A stretch of DNA of 64,000 nt from Nitrosovibrio tenuis. GTDB lineage: Bacteria > Pseudomonadota > Gammaproteobacteria > Burkholderiales > Nitrosomonadaceae. Position numbers and translations under genes: made by a program. Positions 9,044 through 17,639 of the stretch are shown one piece after another (positions within the stretch are counted from its first letter, which is position 1; every line of letters starts with the position of its first letter). The notes under the pieces are model-generated. The model did no database searches, was not told the origin of the DNA, and worked only from the letters and a program-made list of their open reading frames with translations. The stretch spans positions 1 through 64,000 of the forward strand of contig NZ_FOBH01000003.1 of assembly GCF_900109785.1 (NCBI RefSeq), written 5' to 3'.

Positions 9044-9433
9044 ATGCCGCGCCGACTGATAAGTTCAGGTTCCACTTTCGAACGGGAAATCGGCTATTCA
9101 AGAGCCGTTGTTGATGGCGAGTGGATTTTTGTCTCGGGAACGACCGGGTTCGATTATGGAAAGATGACCATTTCGGATGATCTGCTGGAGCAAGCTGAAC
9201 AATGTTTCAGGAATATCCAGGCAGCTCTGACCGAGGCGGGAGGCAATTTGGAAGACATTGTCCGGGTGACTTACATATTGCCGGACGCCGGGGATTTCCC
9301 CAAATGCTGGCCCATCTTTCGCAAATACCTGGGTGATGTTAGACCTGCGGCGATGATGATTTCTGCCGGGCTGTCCGATCCCCGCATGCGTATAGAGATC
9401 CAGGTAACGGCCCGCCGCAGCTCCGGAAGCTGA
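9044..9433 (+). CDS. RidA (YjgF/YER057c/UK114) family protein
   Basis: A 129-residue RidA-fold protein that probably deaminates reactive enamine/imine intermediates or related compounds. Visible marks are the EREIGYSRAVVDGEWIFVSG strand, QAEQCFRNIQAALTEAGG, the DIVRVTYIL strand and RPAAMMISAGLSDPRMRIEI in place of the RPARS-type segment near the active site. It differs from canonical RidA, so it belongs to another subgroup of the family. AAAGGAG precedes the ATG. Confidence 0.88.
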   Translation: MPRRLISSGSTFEREIGYSRAVVDGEWIFVSGTTGFDYGKMTISDDLLEQAEQCFRNIQAALTEAGGNLEDIVRVTYILPDAGDFPKCWPIFRKYLGDVRPAAMMISAGLSDPRMRIEIQVTARRSSGS

Positions 9434-9521
9434 GATCCGGAAAAAAAATTAATCAAGCCATATTAGGGAAAAGCTTTAGGTTTGTACCAGGCTAAAATAA
9501 TTATTCGAGGGGAGGTAATGA

Positions 9522-9911
9522 ATGGCTGCAAAAACGAACAAGGTCTTTATCAGCTTTGCACTCAGGGATGTCAAGCTGCGCGATCAGCTTCTTGAGCAAT
9601 TGAACAAAGAGCAAACCACTTTTTCGTTTGTGGACATGCCAGTCAAGCAATCATGGGAACCCGCATGGAAGGAAGAATGCCGGTCCAAGGTTACCGGCTG
9701 TGATGGGGTGATTGCCATTATTACCAAAAATGTCGTCAGAGCGGACGGCCAATTATGGGAAATACGCTGTGCTTATGAGGGCCGCATGCCTGTGCTGTTG
9801 ATTCACGGCGATGCTGAACGATTGCCTTCCAAATTGCCCGACCCGGTGGGAAATCGCGAAATTGACGCCTGGACCTGGCCTACCATTTCAGCGTTCCTCA
9901 ACAGACTGTAA
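9522..9911 (+). CDS. Stand-alone TIR-like domain protein (ThsB/MTH538-like)
   Basis: The whole 129-residue protein is one TIR-like domain. It starts KVFISFALRDVKLRDQLLEQ (first beta strand and helix) and continues with the CDGVIAIITKNVVRADGQ strand and LWEIRCAYEG, whose Glu fits the position of the catalytic Glu of TIR NADases. PVLLIHGD is the next strand. This layout matches the ThsB-like (MTH538) TIR group of Thoeris defence and related signalling proteins. A strong GAGGGGAGG ribosome site precedes it. No ThsA or other effector gene is adjacent; RidA lies 88 bases upstream. Whether it acts in phage defence is inference. Confidence 0.72.
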   Translation: MAAKTNKVFISFALRDVKLRDQLLEQLNKEQTTFSFVDMPVKQSWEPAWKEECRSKVTGCDGVIAIITKNVVRADGQLWEIRCAYEGRMPVLLIHGDAERLPSKLPDPVGNREIDAWTWPTISAFLNRL

Positions 9912-10158
9912 GAAAACCGCGCGGCCAAGCATACGTAGGTATGGGACCTCGGAAGGGCCTCTGTAAGCTCTCTGCGGGCTCTCTGGACAGCTGCTCCCCG
10001 GCGTGCGCCCGCGTGGCCGTTGTGTTGCACACAGTGGGACTTCATGCGGAACTTGTAGAGAGGTTTCGGCCTACAGCGGGCCTTGGATTATCCACCTCCA
10101 GGTTAGCCGCAGGAATTAAACTTGCTCAACCGTGTTGCGGATAAGTTATTCGAGCGAA

Positions 10159-11427
10159 TTAGTGCAGGACGCCCAGAGCTGCAACACGTTGCTCGATCTT
10201 CTGCATCATCGCCCGATAGGCTGGTGCATCGATTCCGCCGAAGCGCTGCTTGAACTCTGCCTCGGGCATGAATTCGGGCAAATCCGACCAAATCGGCATC
10301 AAATCGCCATCCTCAAGTCCTGACGCGACCCTGCGTTGCAGGGCCTGCGCCGAGTCCTCGCTTGCCACAGCTTTTTCACCAAATTTCGTACCCGCGCGAT
10401 CGGCCGCAATATCATTGAATGAGAAACCACTGCCGCCGCGCGAATCCTCGATCTCTTTATATAGGCCGATCACATCGGATAATGCGGTATCTGCATAGGC
10501 CGCAATTGCGGCAGACACCATAAAATGTTTTGCAAAGTCATCGCGTCCGTCGACTGTCACTTGCTGAGGCATGGAACGCGGCCAGGAGGCCGCATCAGGG
10601 AGAATTCGTTCCAGGGAAATGCCCAGCACATGAAACGAGGCGATCAATATTACCGCGCGATTTTCCGCTAAAACATCCCCGGTTACGGAGCGCCCGGCCG
10701 CCTCACGCATCAATGGCGGCAGGATTTTCGCAAGCGATACCGTTGTGCCATTTTGCCGGGTATGTGCCGCCAATAAAGCCTGATAGTGAAGTAATCGCTC
10801 GCGTTCCATCTCACCAATAATGGATGATTTTACTTCACGAGAAAAGCGGGGAAAGCCGCCTGTCCAGCGATAAACGACAGCTAATTCGTTCCTTGATATC
10901 TTGACCTGCCTCAACGCGTCAAAGCCCGCGCGATACTCCGGACTGCGCCGTAACCAGTGTTCAAGCTGAAATGCGATAATGTCGGTGAGTGGATCGGGAA
11001 GCGAAAGTTTTCCGATATGCACCGATCGAAGTCGCGGAAGGCTGCCTGTTTCGGCTAATGTTGCCTTAAGGTTCAGATAACCATTCGTAGCGGCTAGTGG
11101 AGTTAAAGCTACGGGCAGACTCAGATTAATGGTCGCCCTGTGGTCCACGACGGTTACCCGCGCGCTGCCTTTGCCAAATCGGTGGGCCAAATAGTTTGCC
11201 GCGAGATCAGCGTCTGCGGGCGCTATCCGCGCCACGGCAAGCATACCTGGGCGAACCAGATAGCGATGGGCATCAACAATTCGTTTCGCACGTGCCACAT
11301 CTTCCGGTGTAAGAACGACCACGCGATCAACGCGTGGGGATTCTTCGATAGCGAGGGACAACATAACCACCAAGGCAAGCAGAATAGCAAAAAAGCAACC
11401 AATGAAAATAAGCGAAAGTTTACGCAT
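10159..11427 (-). CDS. Membrane-anchored protein of unknown function
   Basis: Not recognised. It is 422 residues long, with one N-terminal hydrophobic helix (about residues 4-27, LIFIGCFFAILLALVVMLSL) and a long hydrophilic remainder, so most of it is probably periplasmic. A segment near the C-terminal third, SGFSFNDIAADRAGTKFGEK, looks conserved-like but I cannot assign it. The ATG at 11427 is the natural start. The neighbour on the same strand is the Slp lipoprotein gene, 227 bases upstream, so both may concern the envelope. Confidence 0.65.
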   Translation of the reverse strand: MRKLSLIFIGCFFAILLALVVMLSLAIEESPRVDRVVVLTPEDVARAKRIVDAHRYLVRPGMLAVARIAPADADLAANYLAHRFGKGSARVTVVDHRATINLSLPVALTPLAATNGYLNLKATLAETGSLPRLRSVHIGKLSLPDPLTDIIAFQLEHWLRRSPEYRAGFDALRQVKISRNELAVVYRWTGGFPRFSREVKSSIIGEMERERLLHYQALLAAHTRQNGTTVSLAKILPPLMREAAGRSVTGDVLAENRAVILIASFHVLGISLERILPDAASWPRSMPQQVTVDGRDDFAKHFMVSAAIAAYADTALSDVIGLYKEIEDSRGGSGFSFNDIAADRAGTKFGEKAVASEDSAQALQRRVASGLEDGDLMPIWSDLPEFMPEAEFKQRFGGIDAPAYRAMMQKIEQRVAALGVLH

Positions 11428-11654
11428 GACAAGGCTGTCGTTACCCTGCGAAGTGTCTTCGGATTAACCGGTGTTGGAAGCGCGATGAAAATTGCATGGA
11501 AGCAGACGGCGAGCATCAGCCATGCTGCATCGGGAAAGAAAACTGACGACGCGGCGTACTCAAGAATCTTTTTTGCAGGTCAATCGTGGAAACCAATGCC
11601 TGGTTTAAAGATTTACCTATGTAGACCGCGTGGGGGAGGGACGTTGTTCTTTTA

Positions 11655-12191
11655 TCACCAGTATGGTCTGTAATACCCTCCCCAATAAGGAGTTCCATAG
11701 AATCCATATCCAAAATACGGATAGAAGCCGTAACCGCCATAGCCATAGCCAGAAGGGTTATTCTGATAAACAGGCCATAAATAAATAGCTGTCGAAGATA
11801 GCAACGGCAGTCGAACTGTTTTTTTGCCTATTGTACGTTGAATATCACCCTCAAGCACTCCCGCAACGGTTATTTCCCTGTCTTTCGCATAGACGGCAGG
11901 ATCAAGAAACTCGGCACTCTTGATGACGAAACGTCCCTCGCTGGGTTTTGTGAGCTGGGGTCGGCCGTAAAAATTGAGCGGATAGGACAACACTTGCACA
12001 AGAGTGTAGTTTTCTTCATTATCGACCTCGATAATTACTCCACCCCACCGCACAGCCGTGCCCTTATAACTGTTCGGGTTCTGGCTTGCCTCGCTATAAG
12101 ATATATCTTTTACAGGCACATCCCTGACAGCTGACGGCAGCCCGGCGCAAGCACTCAATGCTAAACAAGCCAACAATAAATAGAGTCTCAT
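11655..12191 (-). CDS. Slp-family outer membrane lipoprotein
   Basis: A 178-residue lipoprotein from the ATG at 12191: MRLYLLLACLALSACAGLPS has a clean lipobox (LSAC) with Cys near residue 15. The next part, VKDISYSEASQNPNSYKGT followed by VRWGGVIIEVDNEEN, is the Slp-type core. The tail is rich in Gly, Tyr and Trp. Slp in E. coli is a starvation-induced outer membrane lipoprotein; the function here is unknown. The frame extends upstream to 12275, but that would hide the signal peptide. Confidence 0.85.
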   Translation of the reverse strand: MRLYLLLACLALSACAGLPSAVRDVPVKDISYSEASQNPNSYKGTAVRWGGVIIEVDNEENYTLVQVLSYPLNFYGRPQLTKPSEGRFVIKSAEFLDPAVYAKDREITVAGVLEGDIQRTIGKKTVRLPLLSSTAIYLWPVYQNNPSGYGYGGYGFYPYFGYGFYGTPYWGGYYRPYW

Positions 12192-12284
12192 GGTCTTTCC
12201 TTTAACGATGAGAATAGGACTCTGGAGCGCATTTCTGCCCAAGACTTCGCGTTTTGGCAAACTCATTACAAGCATAGATCAATT

Positions 12285-12331
12285 TCAAAAAAAAACCGCG
12301 ACCTCGAGCAAGAGGGTGAGCAAAACGGTTT
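12285..12331 (-). terminator. Possible terminator after the alpha/beta hydrolase
   Basis: Read on the minus strand, AAAACCG pairs with a later CGGTTTT across a loop of about 27 bases and is followed by a run of T. The long loop makes it weak. Confidence 0.3.
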
Positions 12332-13204
12332 TCAGTTTCGCCCAATAAGAAAATTTAACAGCACGCGGTTAACTTCCATGGGCGCTTCATTTTGCACCCA
12401 GTGGCTCGCGCCTGGAACCCGGTGAATTTGAATGCGCGGCGCTATCTTATGGAGTCCATCGAGCAGCTCGATACCAAGGGCGGGATCAAGTTCTCCCCAG
12501 ATCACAAGAGTTTGCGAGTTTATGGGTGCCGAATGCGCAAACTTGCGCGCATTTGCCATCGTCAAGTTGGCACGGTAGTAATTGAGGGCTGCGGTGAGCG
12601 CTCCGGGCTGTGAAAGAGCCTCGATATGATCCTCAATATCCTGGCTGCTAAAGGCGTCTTTTTTGGCCGGACTCAACCGGAACATTTTACGTATAGCACG
12701 GAAATTCCCGGCCGACAGTGCAAGTTCGGGCAAGCGCGGCAATAGAAAGAAGAGTACGTACCAGCTCTTGAGCATTTGCCGCGGATATTTCACCTTTTCG
12801 AGGTAGATCTTCATATGGGGGGCGTTGAGGATGACGAGCTTATCCACCAGTTCGGGGTGTCGTTCTGCGAACGCCCACGCGACAATGCCACCCCAGTCGT
12901 GCCCGACGATATGTGCGCGGCAATAGCCAGTTGCGTTTACCAGAGCAACGACATCTGCAACAAGATGATCTAATTGATAGGCGCTTTGCACTGCCGGTTT
13001 GCCCGAGAGATTGTACCCCCGCATGTCTGGCGCCAGCACCGAGAAGCCGGCGGCTACCAGTGCAGGGATTTGATATCGCCAGGAGCGCCAATTTTCGGGG
13101 AAGCCATGGAGAAGAACGACAGGCGGCCCTGTCCCGACGGCTATGACATGTAGATCTACAGCTTCCCCTGCAATATACTTATCACGAAGCTCTGGTTCTT
13201 CCAA
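12332..13204 (-). CDS. Alpha/beta hydrolase, epoxide hydrolase-like
   Basis: A 290-residue alpha/beta hydrolase of the epoxide hydrolase/haloalkane dehalogenase branch. HGFPENWRSW carries the oxyanion motif, VGHDWGG has Asp as nucleophile (rather than Ser), WGELDPAL carries the likely acid and ASHWVQNE the catalytic His. The cap region lies between. The start is a TTG at 13204 preceded by AGGGGG; no ATG lies near enough to replace it. Substrate unknown. It is a single gene on the minus strand. Confidence 0.85.
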   Translation of the reverse strand: MEEPELRDKYIAGEAVDLHVIAVGTGPPVVLLHGFPENWRSWRYQIPALVAAGFSVLAPDMRGYNLSGKPAVQSAYQLDHLVADVVALVNATGYCRAHIVGHDWGGIVAWAFAERHPELVDKLVILNAPHMKIYLEKVKYPRQMLKSWYVLFFLLPRLPELALSAGNFRAIRKMFRLSPAKKDAFSSQDIEDHIEALSQPGALTAALNYYRANLTMANARKFAHSAPINSQTLVIWGELDPALGIELLDGLHKIAPRIQIHRVPGASHWVQNEAPMEVNRVLLNFLIGRN

Positions 13205-14214
13205 TTAACCCCCTAGCGTCGGTTCAACTGCTTCTATCATTTCACAGGAATTTCTTGGATGGGGCAGTGAACGCCTGCCAATGCAGGGGCCGGGTTTCCC
13301 TTGACGGTATCCGAACGGCTCTGCCCGGGTTTCCGGGTGACTCTGTCAGGGTTTCCTATTCAGTTCCTGACCATGAAAGCCCGCTTGGAACAGTTAGAAG
13401 GGGAGGGTCGAGGGCTATCAATCTATCCGGTACCGCAAGTGCGGCGAAACGCCTCATCGCGAGTTCGAAATTCCTACTGGTCAAACGCTCGTCATCCATT
13501 ATAGGTACACTGCCGCGCGAGGCAGTGCGCTATAAAATCTCCATCAGAGCGACTATCCAAAATTGCCATATTGCCATAAGTGGGTGAGTAGAATGTTGCA
13601 CCCCATCCCAGGCACATGATGACACATTGTACAGCGCGTTGACCTGATTGATGAGATGGCCTTGCCTATTGGGGCTGCCCATCGGGCCTGAATTCGGGTC
13701 GACGCTTTTAGTAGAAATTGGTAGAGATTGCGTAGGGGGTTCGTAAGGGATTTCCAAGGGGTTCATAAGGGGTTTCAAAGGGGTTCAAAAGCGGTGCTCT
13801 TAACAGTGGCATCTTTTGAGCGCGGGCAGGCGTCAAACAAAGACCCAAGCGGAGAGATTTTGCAGCGAAATAACGAAGAAAGTGGGCATTTGAGGAACTC
13901 GCTCCCGTCATCGTAATCGAATCCCGCAACGCTGCTCAAGCGTGTCAGCAGCGTGTCGGGTCAAAGCATCACCCTGCATGAGCCATGTGCTTTTGCGTGC
14001 AGCCGGCCGCACGGAGCCATCGGAATTATTCATAAATTCTTACCCCGGCTTGACGCATTTTGATTGCATTATGCATACTCTGCCTCTTCGACTGGGTACC
14101 GCTAAGTCCCTATTCATGCTGATGTTATTCGATTGGCTAATTTACAGAGGTAACGTATCAGGTGTTACACTTCGTCTGATTTAATTTTGGGACAACTCAT
14201 ATCCGAGGTTGAAT
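13205..14214. other. 1-kb intergenic region with G-tract array
   Basis: About 1 kb between two divergent genes. Short open frames occur, but none has a recognisable product. The clearest structure is the G-tract array at 13735-13783, listed separately. The promoter of the ovothiol operon should lie towards the right end. Confidence 0.5.
13731..13795 (+). repeat. Degenerate tandem repeat with five G-tracts
   Basis: G-runs of 5, 3, 4, 4 and 4 occur at 13735, 13747, 13758, 13769 and 13780, spaced by 7-8 bases of TTC/TAA-type sequence (unit about AAGGGGTTC, period 10-12). The pattern fits a possible G-quadruplex on the plus strand. Confidence 0.7.
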
Positions 14215-16398
14215 ATGAATTTGAATGATGCACGAAAAATTATAATGCCCGCCCACTCTGCTTCCGAAGATTCAACGCTGCACGCGTTACCGAAACGGGT
14301 TTTTCCAAGAACCCCTGATCTTTCAGGGAGTAATGTTGAGGCGAAGCGTGAGGAGATACGACGCTATTTTCACGCTACGCTTGATCGCTACGAGCAACTT
14401 TTCGAAACTTTGCAAGGTGAAGAAGCCTATTTCAAAAAACCTATCTCCTTGCGCCATCCCCTCATCTTTTATTTAGGTCATACGTCCACTTTCTTCACTA
14501 ACAAATTGATGCTTGCGGGGCTGATTAAGGAACGAATCAATCCCAAGATGGAATCCATGTTTGCAGTGGGCGTCGACGAAATGAGCTGGGATGACCTGAA
14601 CACTACTCATTATGACTGGCCCTCCGTTGACGAAGTGAGGGCTTACCGTCTCAAGATACGGAACACTGTTGACCGGATCATCAGTGAGGTGCCACTGAGC
14701 TTGCCGATTGGTTGGGACAGCCCCTGGTGGACAATCATAATGGGCATCGAGCATGAGCGCATCCATCTCGAAACGTCCTCAGTGCTGATCCGTCAGCACA
14801 CACTCGAACACGTCAGTGCTCACCCGGCCTGGAGACCTTGCGGAAAATCCGGACAGGCGCCCCAAAATCAGCTAATTCATGTTGCCGAAGGCACCGTATA
14901 TCTTGGTAAGAATAAAACTGATCGCACGTATGGATGGGATAATGAATATGGCAGTCATGTAGCGGAAGTTGCGGCTTTTCAAGCCAGCAAATACCTAGTC
15001 AGCAATCAGGAATTCCTCGCCTTTATCGATGCAAACGGCTACGGCACAGAGAGTTTCTGGGAAGAGGAAGGTCGCGCCTGGCGATGTCATACTCGGGCGG
15101 AATATCCCACTTTCTGGATCAGGCAAGGCGCTGAGTGGCGCTTGCGGCTCATGACCGAAGAAATACCCATGCCGTGGGATTGGCCGGCAGAAGTGAACTA
15201 TCACGAAGCAAAAGCCTTTTGCAACTGGAAAGCGGCAACAAGCGGCCAATCGTTCAGACTGCCAACGGAAGACGAGTGGTATCGACTCTATGACGTAGCC
15301 GGATTATCCGACGTACCTCATACCGAACAAGCCGCAGGGAATATACATTTTGATTATTTTGCCTCGAGCTGCCCGGTCAATGAATTCCCTCAGGGGGAAT
15401 TCTATGACGTCGTGGGGAACGTGTGGCAGTGGACGGAAACGCCGATCTATCCCTTTGAAGGTTTCGATATCCATACGCATTATGACGACTTCACGACGCC
15501 GACTTTCGATGGTCGGCATAATCTCATCAAAGGCGGTTCCTGGATTTCTTGTGGTAATGAGTCGCTGAAGAGCGCGCGCTATGCATTCAGACGTCATTTT
15601 TTTCAGCATGCCGGATTTCGCTACGTGGTGGGCGATACAGCAGTCGTCCAGCATGATTCCCACTACGAAACCGACAAGCTGCTCTCCGAGTACGCTGAAT
15701 TCCATTATGGTGACAGATATTTTGACGTGCCAAACTTTCCAAAGTCACTGGCTGAACTGGCTATTGCCGCCATGGGCGGCAAACCATGCCGCAAAGCGCT
15801 CGATCTTGGCTGTGCTTCCGGGCGTGCAACTTTTGAGCTGGCACGGCGGTTCGATGAAGTGACCGGTATCGATTTCTCGGCCCGTTTCATCGGACAAGGT
15901 GTCCAGCTTGCCGGAACGGGCGTGTTGCGCTATACGCTGACGGACGAGGGTGATCTTGTTGTTTATAGAGAGCGTACGCTGACGGGACTCGGCCTGGATG
16001 CTGTCAGGCACAAAGTAGCGTTTTATCAGGGCGATGCATGTAATCTCAAGCCCCTCTTTACCGGTTATGATCTTATCCTGGCAGCCAATCTGATTGACCG
16101 TCTTTATGATCCCGCCAAGCTGCTCACATCCATTCACGAGCGACTTAACCTGGGGGGGATTTTGCTGTTGGCTTCGCCTTATACCTGGCTGGAGGAACAT
16201 ACCAAGCGGGAAGCCTGGATTGGTGGGTTCAAGCGTGATGGCGAAAGCTTTGGAACGCTGGACGGCCTGAACGAGGTTCTGGGTGATCGTTTCAAACTGA
16301 TTCAGGGGCCGAAGGAAGTGCCGTTTGTCATCCGTGAGACCCGGCGGAAATTTCAGCATACGCTATCAGAAGTGACAATCTGGGAGCGAGTTGCTTGA
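14215..16398 (+). CDS. ovoA: OvoA: 5-histidylcysteine sulfoxide synthase with 4-mercaptohistidine N-methyltransferase domain
   Basis: OvoA is the iron enzyme that couples cysteine to histidine C5 with O2, and its C-terminal domain methylates the resulting thiohistidine. The 727-residue protein shows the full three-part build: a DinB-like N-terminus with His in PLIFYLGHTSTFF and the HERIHLE motif (near residue 180) for iron; a central formylglycine-enzyme-like domain (about 220-500, including QASKYLVSNQEFLAFIDANG and the C-terminal YAFRRHFFQHAGFRYV); and a SAM methyltransferase with KALDLGCASGRATFELARRF. EgtB of the ergothioneine route lacks this last domain, which favours OvoA. CCGAGG precedes ATG 14215; a TTG two codons earlier is an alternative. 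The next gene overlaps by four bases. Confidence 0.93.
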   Translation: MNLNDARKIIMPAHSASEDSTLHALPKRVFPRTPDLSGSNVEAKREEIRRYFHATLDRYEQLFETLQGEEAYFKKPISLRHPLIFYLGHTSTFFTNKLMLAGLIKERINPKMESMFAVGVDEMSWDDLNTTHYDWPSVDEVRAYRLKIRNTVDRIISEVPLSLPIGWDSPWWTIIMGIEHERIHLETSSVLIRQHTLEHVSAHPAWRPCGKSGQAPQNQLIHVAEGTVYLGKNKTDRTYGWDNEYGSHVAEVAAFQASKYLVSNQEFLAFIDANGYGTESFWEEEGRAWRCHTRAEYPTFWIRQGAEWRLRLMTEEIPMPWDWPAEVNYHEAKAFCNWKAATSGQSFRLPTEDEWYRLYDVAGLSDVPHTEQAAGNIHFDYFASSCPVNEFPQGEFYDVVGNVWQWTETPIYPFEGFDIHTHYDDFTTPTFDGRHNLIKGGSWISCGNESLKSARYAFRRHFFQHAGFRYVVGDTAVVQHDSHYETDKLLSEYAEFHYGDRYFDVPNFPKSLAELAIAAMGGKPCRKALDLGCASGRATFELARRFDEVTGIDFSARFIGQGVQLAGTGVLRYTLTDEGDLVVYRERTLTGLGLDAVRHKVAFYQGDACNLKPLFTGYDLILAANLIDRLYDPAKLLTSIHERLNLGGILLLASPYTWLEEHTKREAWIGGFKRDGESFGTLDGLNEVLGDRFKLIQGPKEVPFVIRETRRKFQHTLSEVTIWERVA

Positions 16399-17639
16399 GC
16401 TCAGGCCAGGTTTGCCGATATGATTTCAACAGCATAATCAGTCGTACCGGTACCGCCAGCCTCAAATACGACGGCCGCCAGGGCATGTTCGGCGCCCCGG
16501 AGGTTGTTCCTCTATGGGTAGCAGACATGGATTTCGCTGCGCCGCCGGCCGTGACCCAGGCGCTTGCCAGACGTGCCGCCCATCCTGTGTATGGGTATAC
16601 GATCTATCCCGACAGTTTGTACGAATCCTTGATAGCCTGGTTGAGGCAGCGCCATGGCTGGGAAGTACACCGCGACTGGATCGTGATGTCCCCTGGTGTA
16701 GTGCCATCGCTGCATGCCGCTGTAATGACGTTCGCCGGGGAAGGCGCACCGGTTATCGTACAACCGCCGGTATATTTTCCTTTTTTTTCGTCCGTCACCA
16801 GCACTGGCAGAGAACTGATACATAATCCATTGCGCCTGGGGAAAAGCGGGTATACGATCGACTTCGACCATTTCGAGTATTGCGCAGAGAGAGCCCGGTT
16901 GTTACTGCTATGTTCGCCGCATAACCCGGTTGGCAGGGTGTGGAACAGGCAGGAACTGGGCCATATCCTTCGGATCGCCGGAAAGTACGATCTGGTGATC
17001 TTCTCCGACGAAATCCATGCCGACCTGGTCTACCCCGGGAATAAACATCATGTGCTTTCGATGATGGCGCAAGCGGACCCCGGCAATGTCGCCGTCATTA
17101 CCGCTATCGCGCCCAGCAAGACATTCAATATTCCCGGACTCAACCTTTCCGCTCTTATCGTGCCCGATGCCGGGTGTCGAAAAAAATTGATGCGGACATT
17201 CGACTCCATGCATGTCAGTGCATCCAATCCCTTTAGTATTGCGGCGTTCGAAGCAGCCTACAGGGAGGGCGGGGGGTGGTTGGATGAGTTGCTGGTTTAT
17301 CTTGCGTGCACACGGGATCACGTTCGGGATTATCTTGCTGCCCACCTCCCGGAAATCGGGCTCGTTCATTCGGAAGGCACATATCTGCTCTGGCTCGACT
17401 GCCGCGCGCTGAAGCGTGAATGGGGAATAAATGATGCACAGCTCAGGCATTTCTTCATTCATGAAGCTGGCGTAGGCATGAGCCCCGGCACGCTGTTCGG
17501 CGAGGCGGGCAGCGGCTTCATGCGTATGAATATCGGCGCACCGCGCCAGGTCATCGAAACGGCGCTGGAAAATATCAGGAAGGCAAAGCTGGGAATGGCT
17601 TCACCTCAGGGCTTGAGGAAGCTTCGGCCTGATGCATGA
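16395..17639 (+). CDS. PLP-dependent C-S lyase, probable OvoB (5-histidylcysteine sulfoxide lyase)
   Basis: A 414-residue fold-type I PLP enzyme of the MalY/PatB cystathionine beta-lyase type. Marks are VPLWVADMDFAAPPAV near the N-terminus, LLLCSPHNPVGRVW, IFSDEIHADLVY and the PLP lysine in APSKTFNIPGLNLS. OvoB, described in Erwinia tasmaniensis, is such a lyase and releases 5-thiohistidine from OvoA's sulfoxide product. Placement directly after ovoA with a four-base TTGA overlap (a TTG start) supports that role; a general C-S lyase cannot be excluded on sequence alone. No ATG close enough exists to replace the TTG. Confidence 0.82.
   Translation: MSSGQVCRYDFNSIISRTGTASLKYDGRQGMFGAPEVVPLWVADMDFAAPPAVTQALARRAAHPVYGYTIYPDSLYESLIAWLRQRHGWEVHRDWIVMSPGVVPSLHAAVMTFAGEGAPVIVQPPVYFPFFSSVTSTGRELIHNPLRLGKSGYTIDFDHFEYCAERARLLLLCSPHNPVGRVWNRQELGHILRIAGKYDLVIFSDEIHADLVYPGNKHHVLSMMAQADPGNVAVITAIAPSKTFNIPGLNLSALIVPDAGCRKKLMRTFDSMHVSASNPFSIAAFEAAYREGGGWLDELLVYLACTRDHVRDYLAAHLPEIGLVHSEGTYLLWLDCRALKREWGINDAQLRHFFIHEAGVGMSPGTLFGEAGSGFMRMNIGAPRQVIETALENIRKAKLGMASPQGLRKLRPDA

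Noticed and set aside
13255-13587. 110-codon plus-strand frame in the 1-kb gap
   Set aside because: Another frame over the same DNA gives a vaguely zinc-ribbon-like string, but neither has a start signal or recognisable domain.
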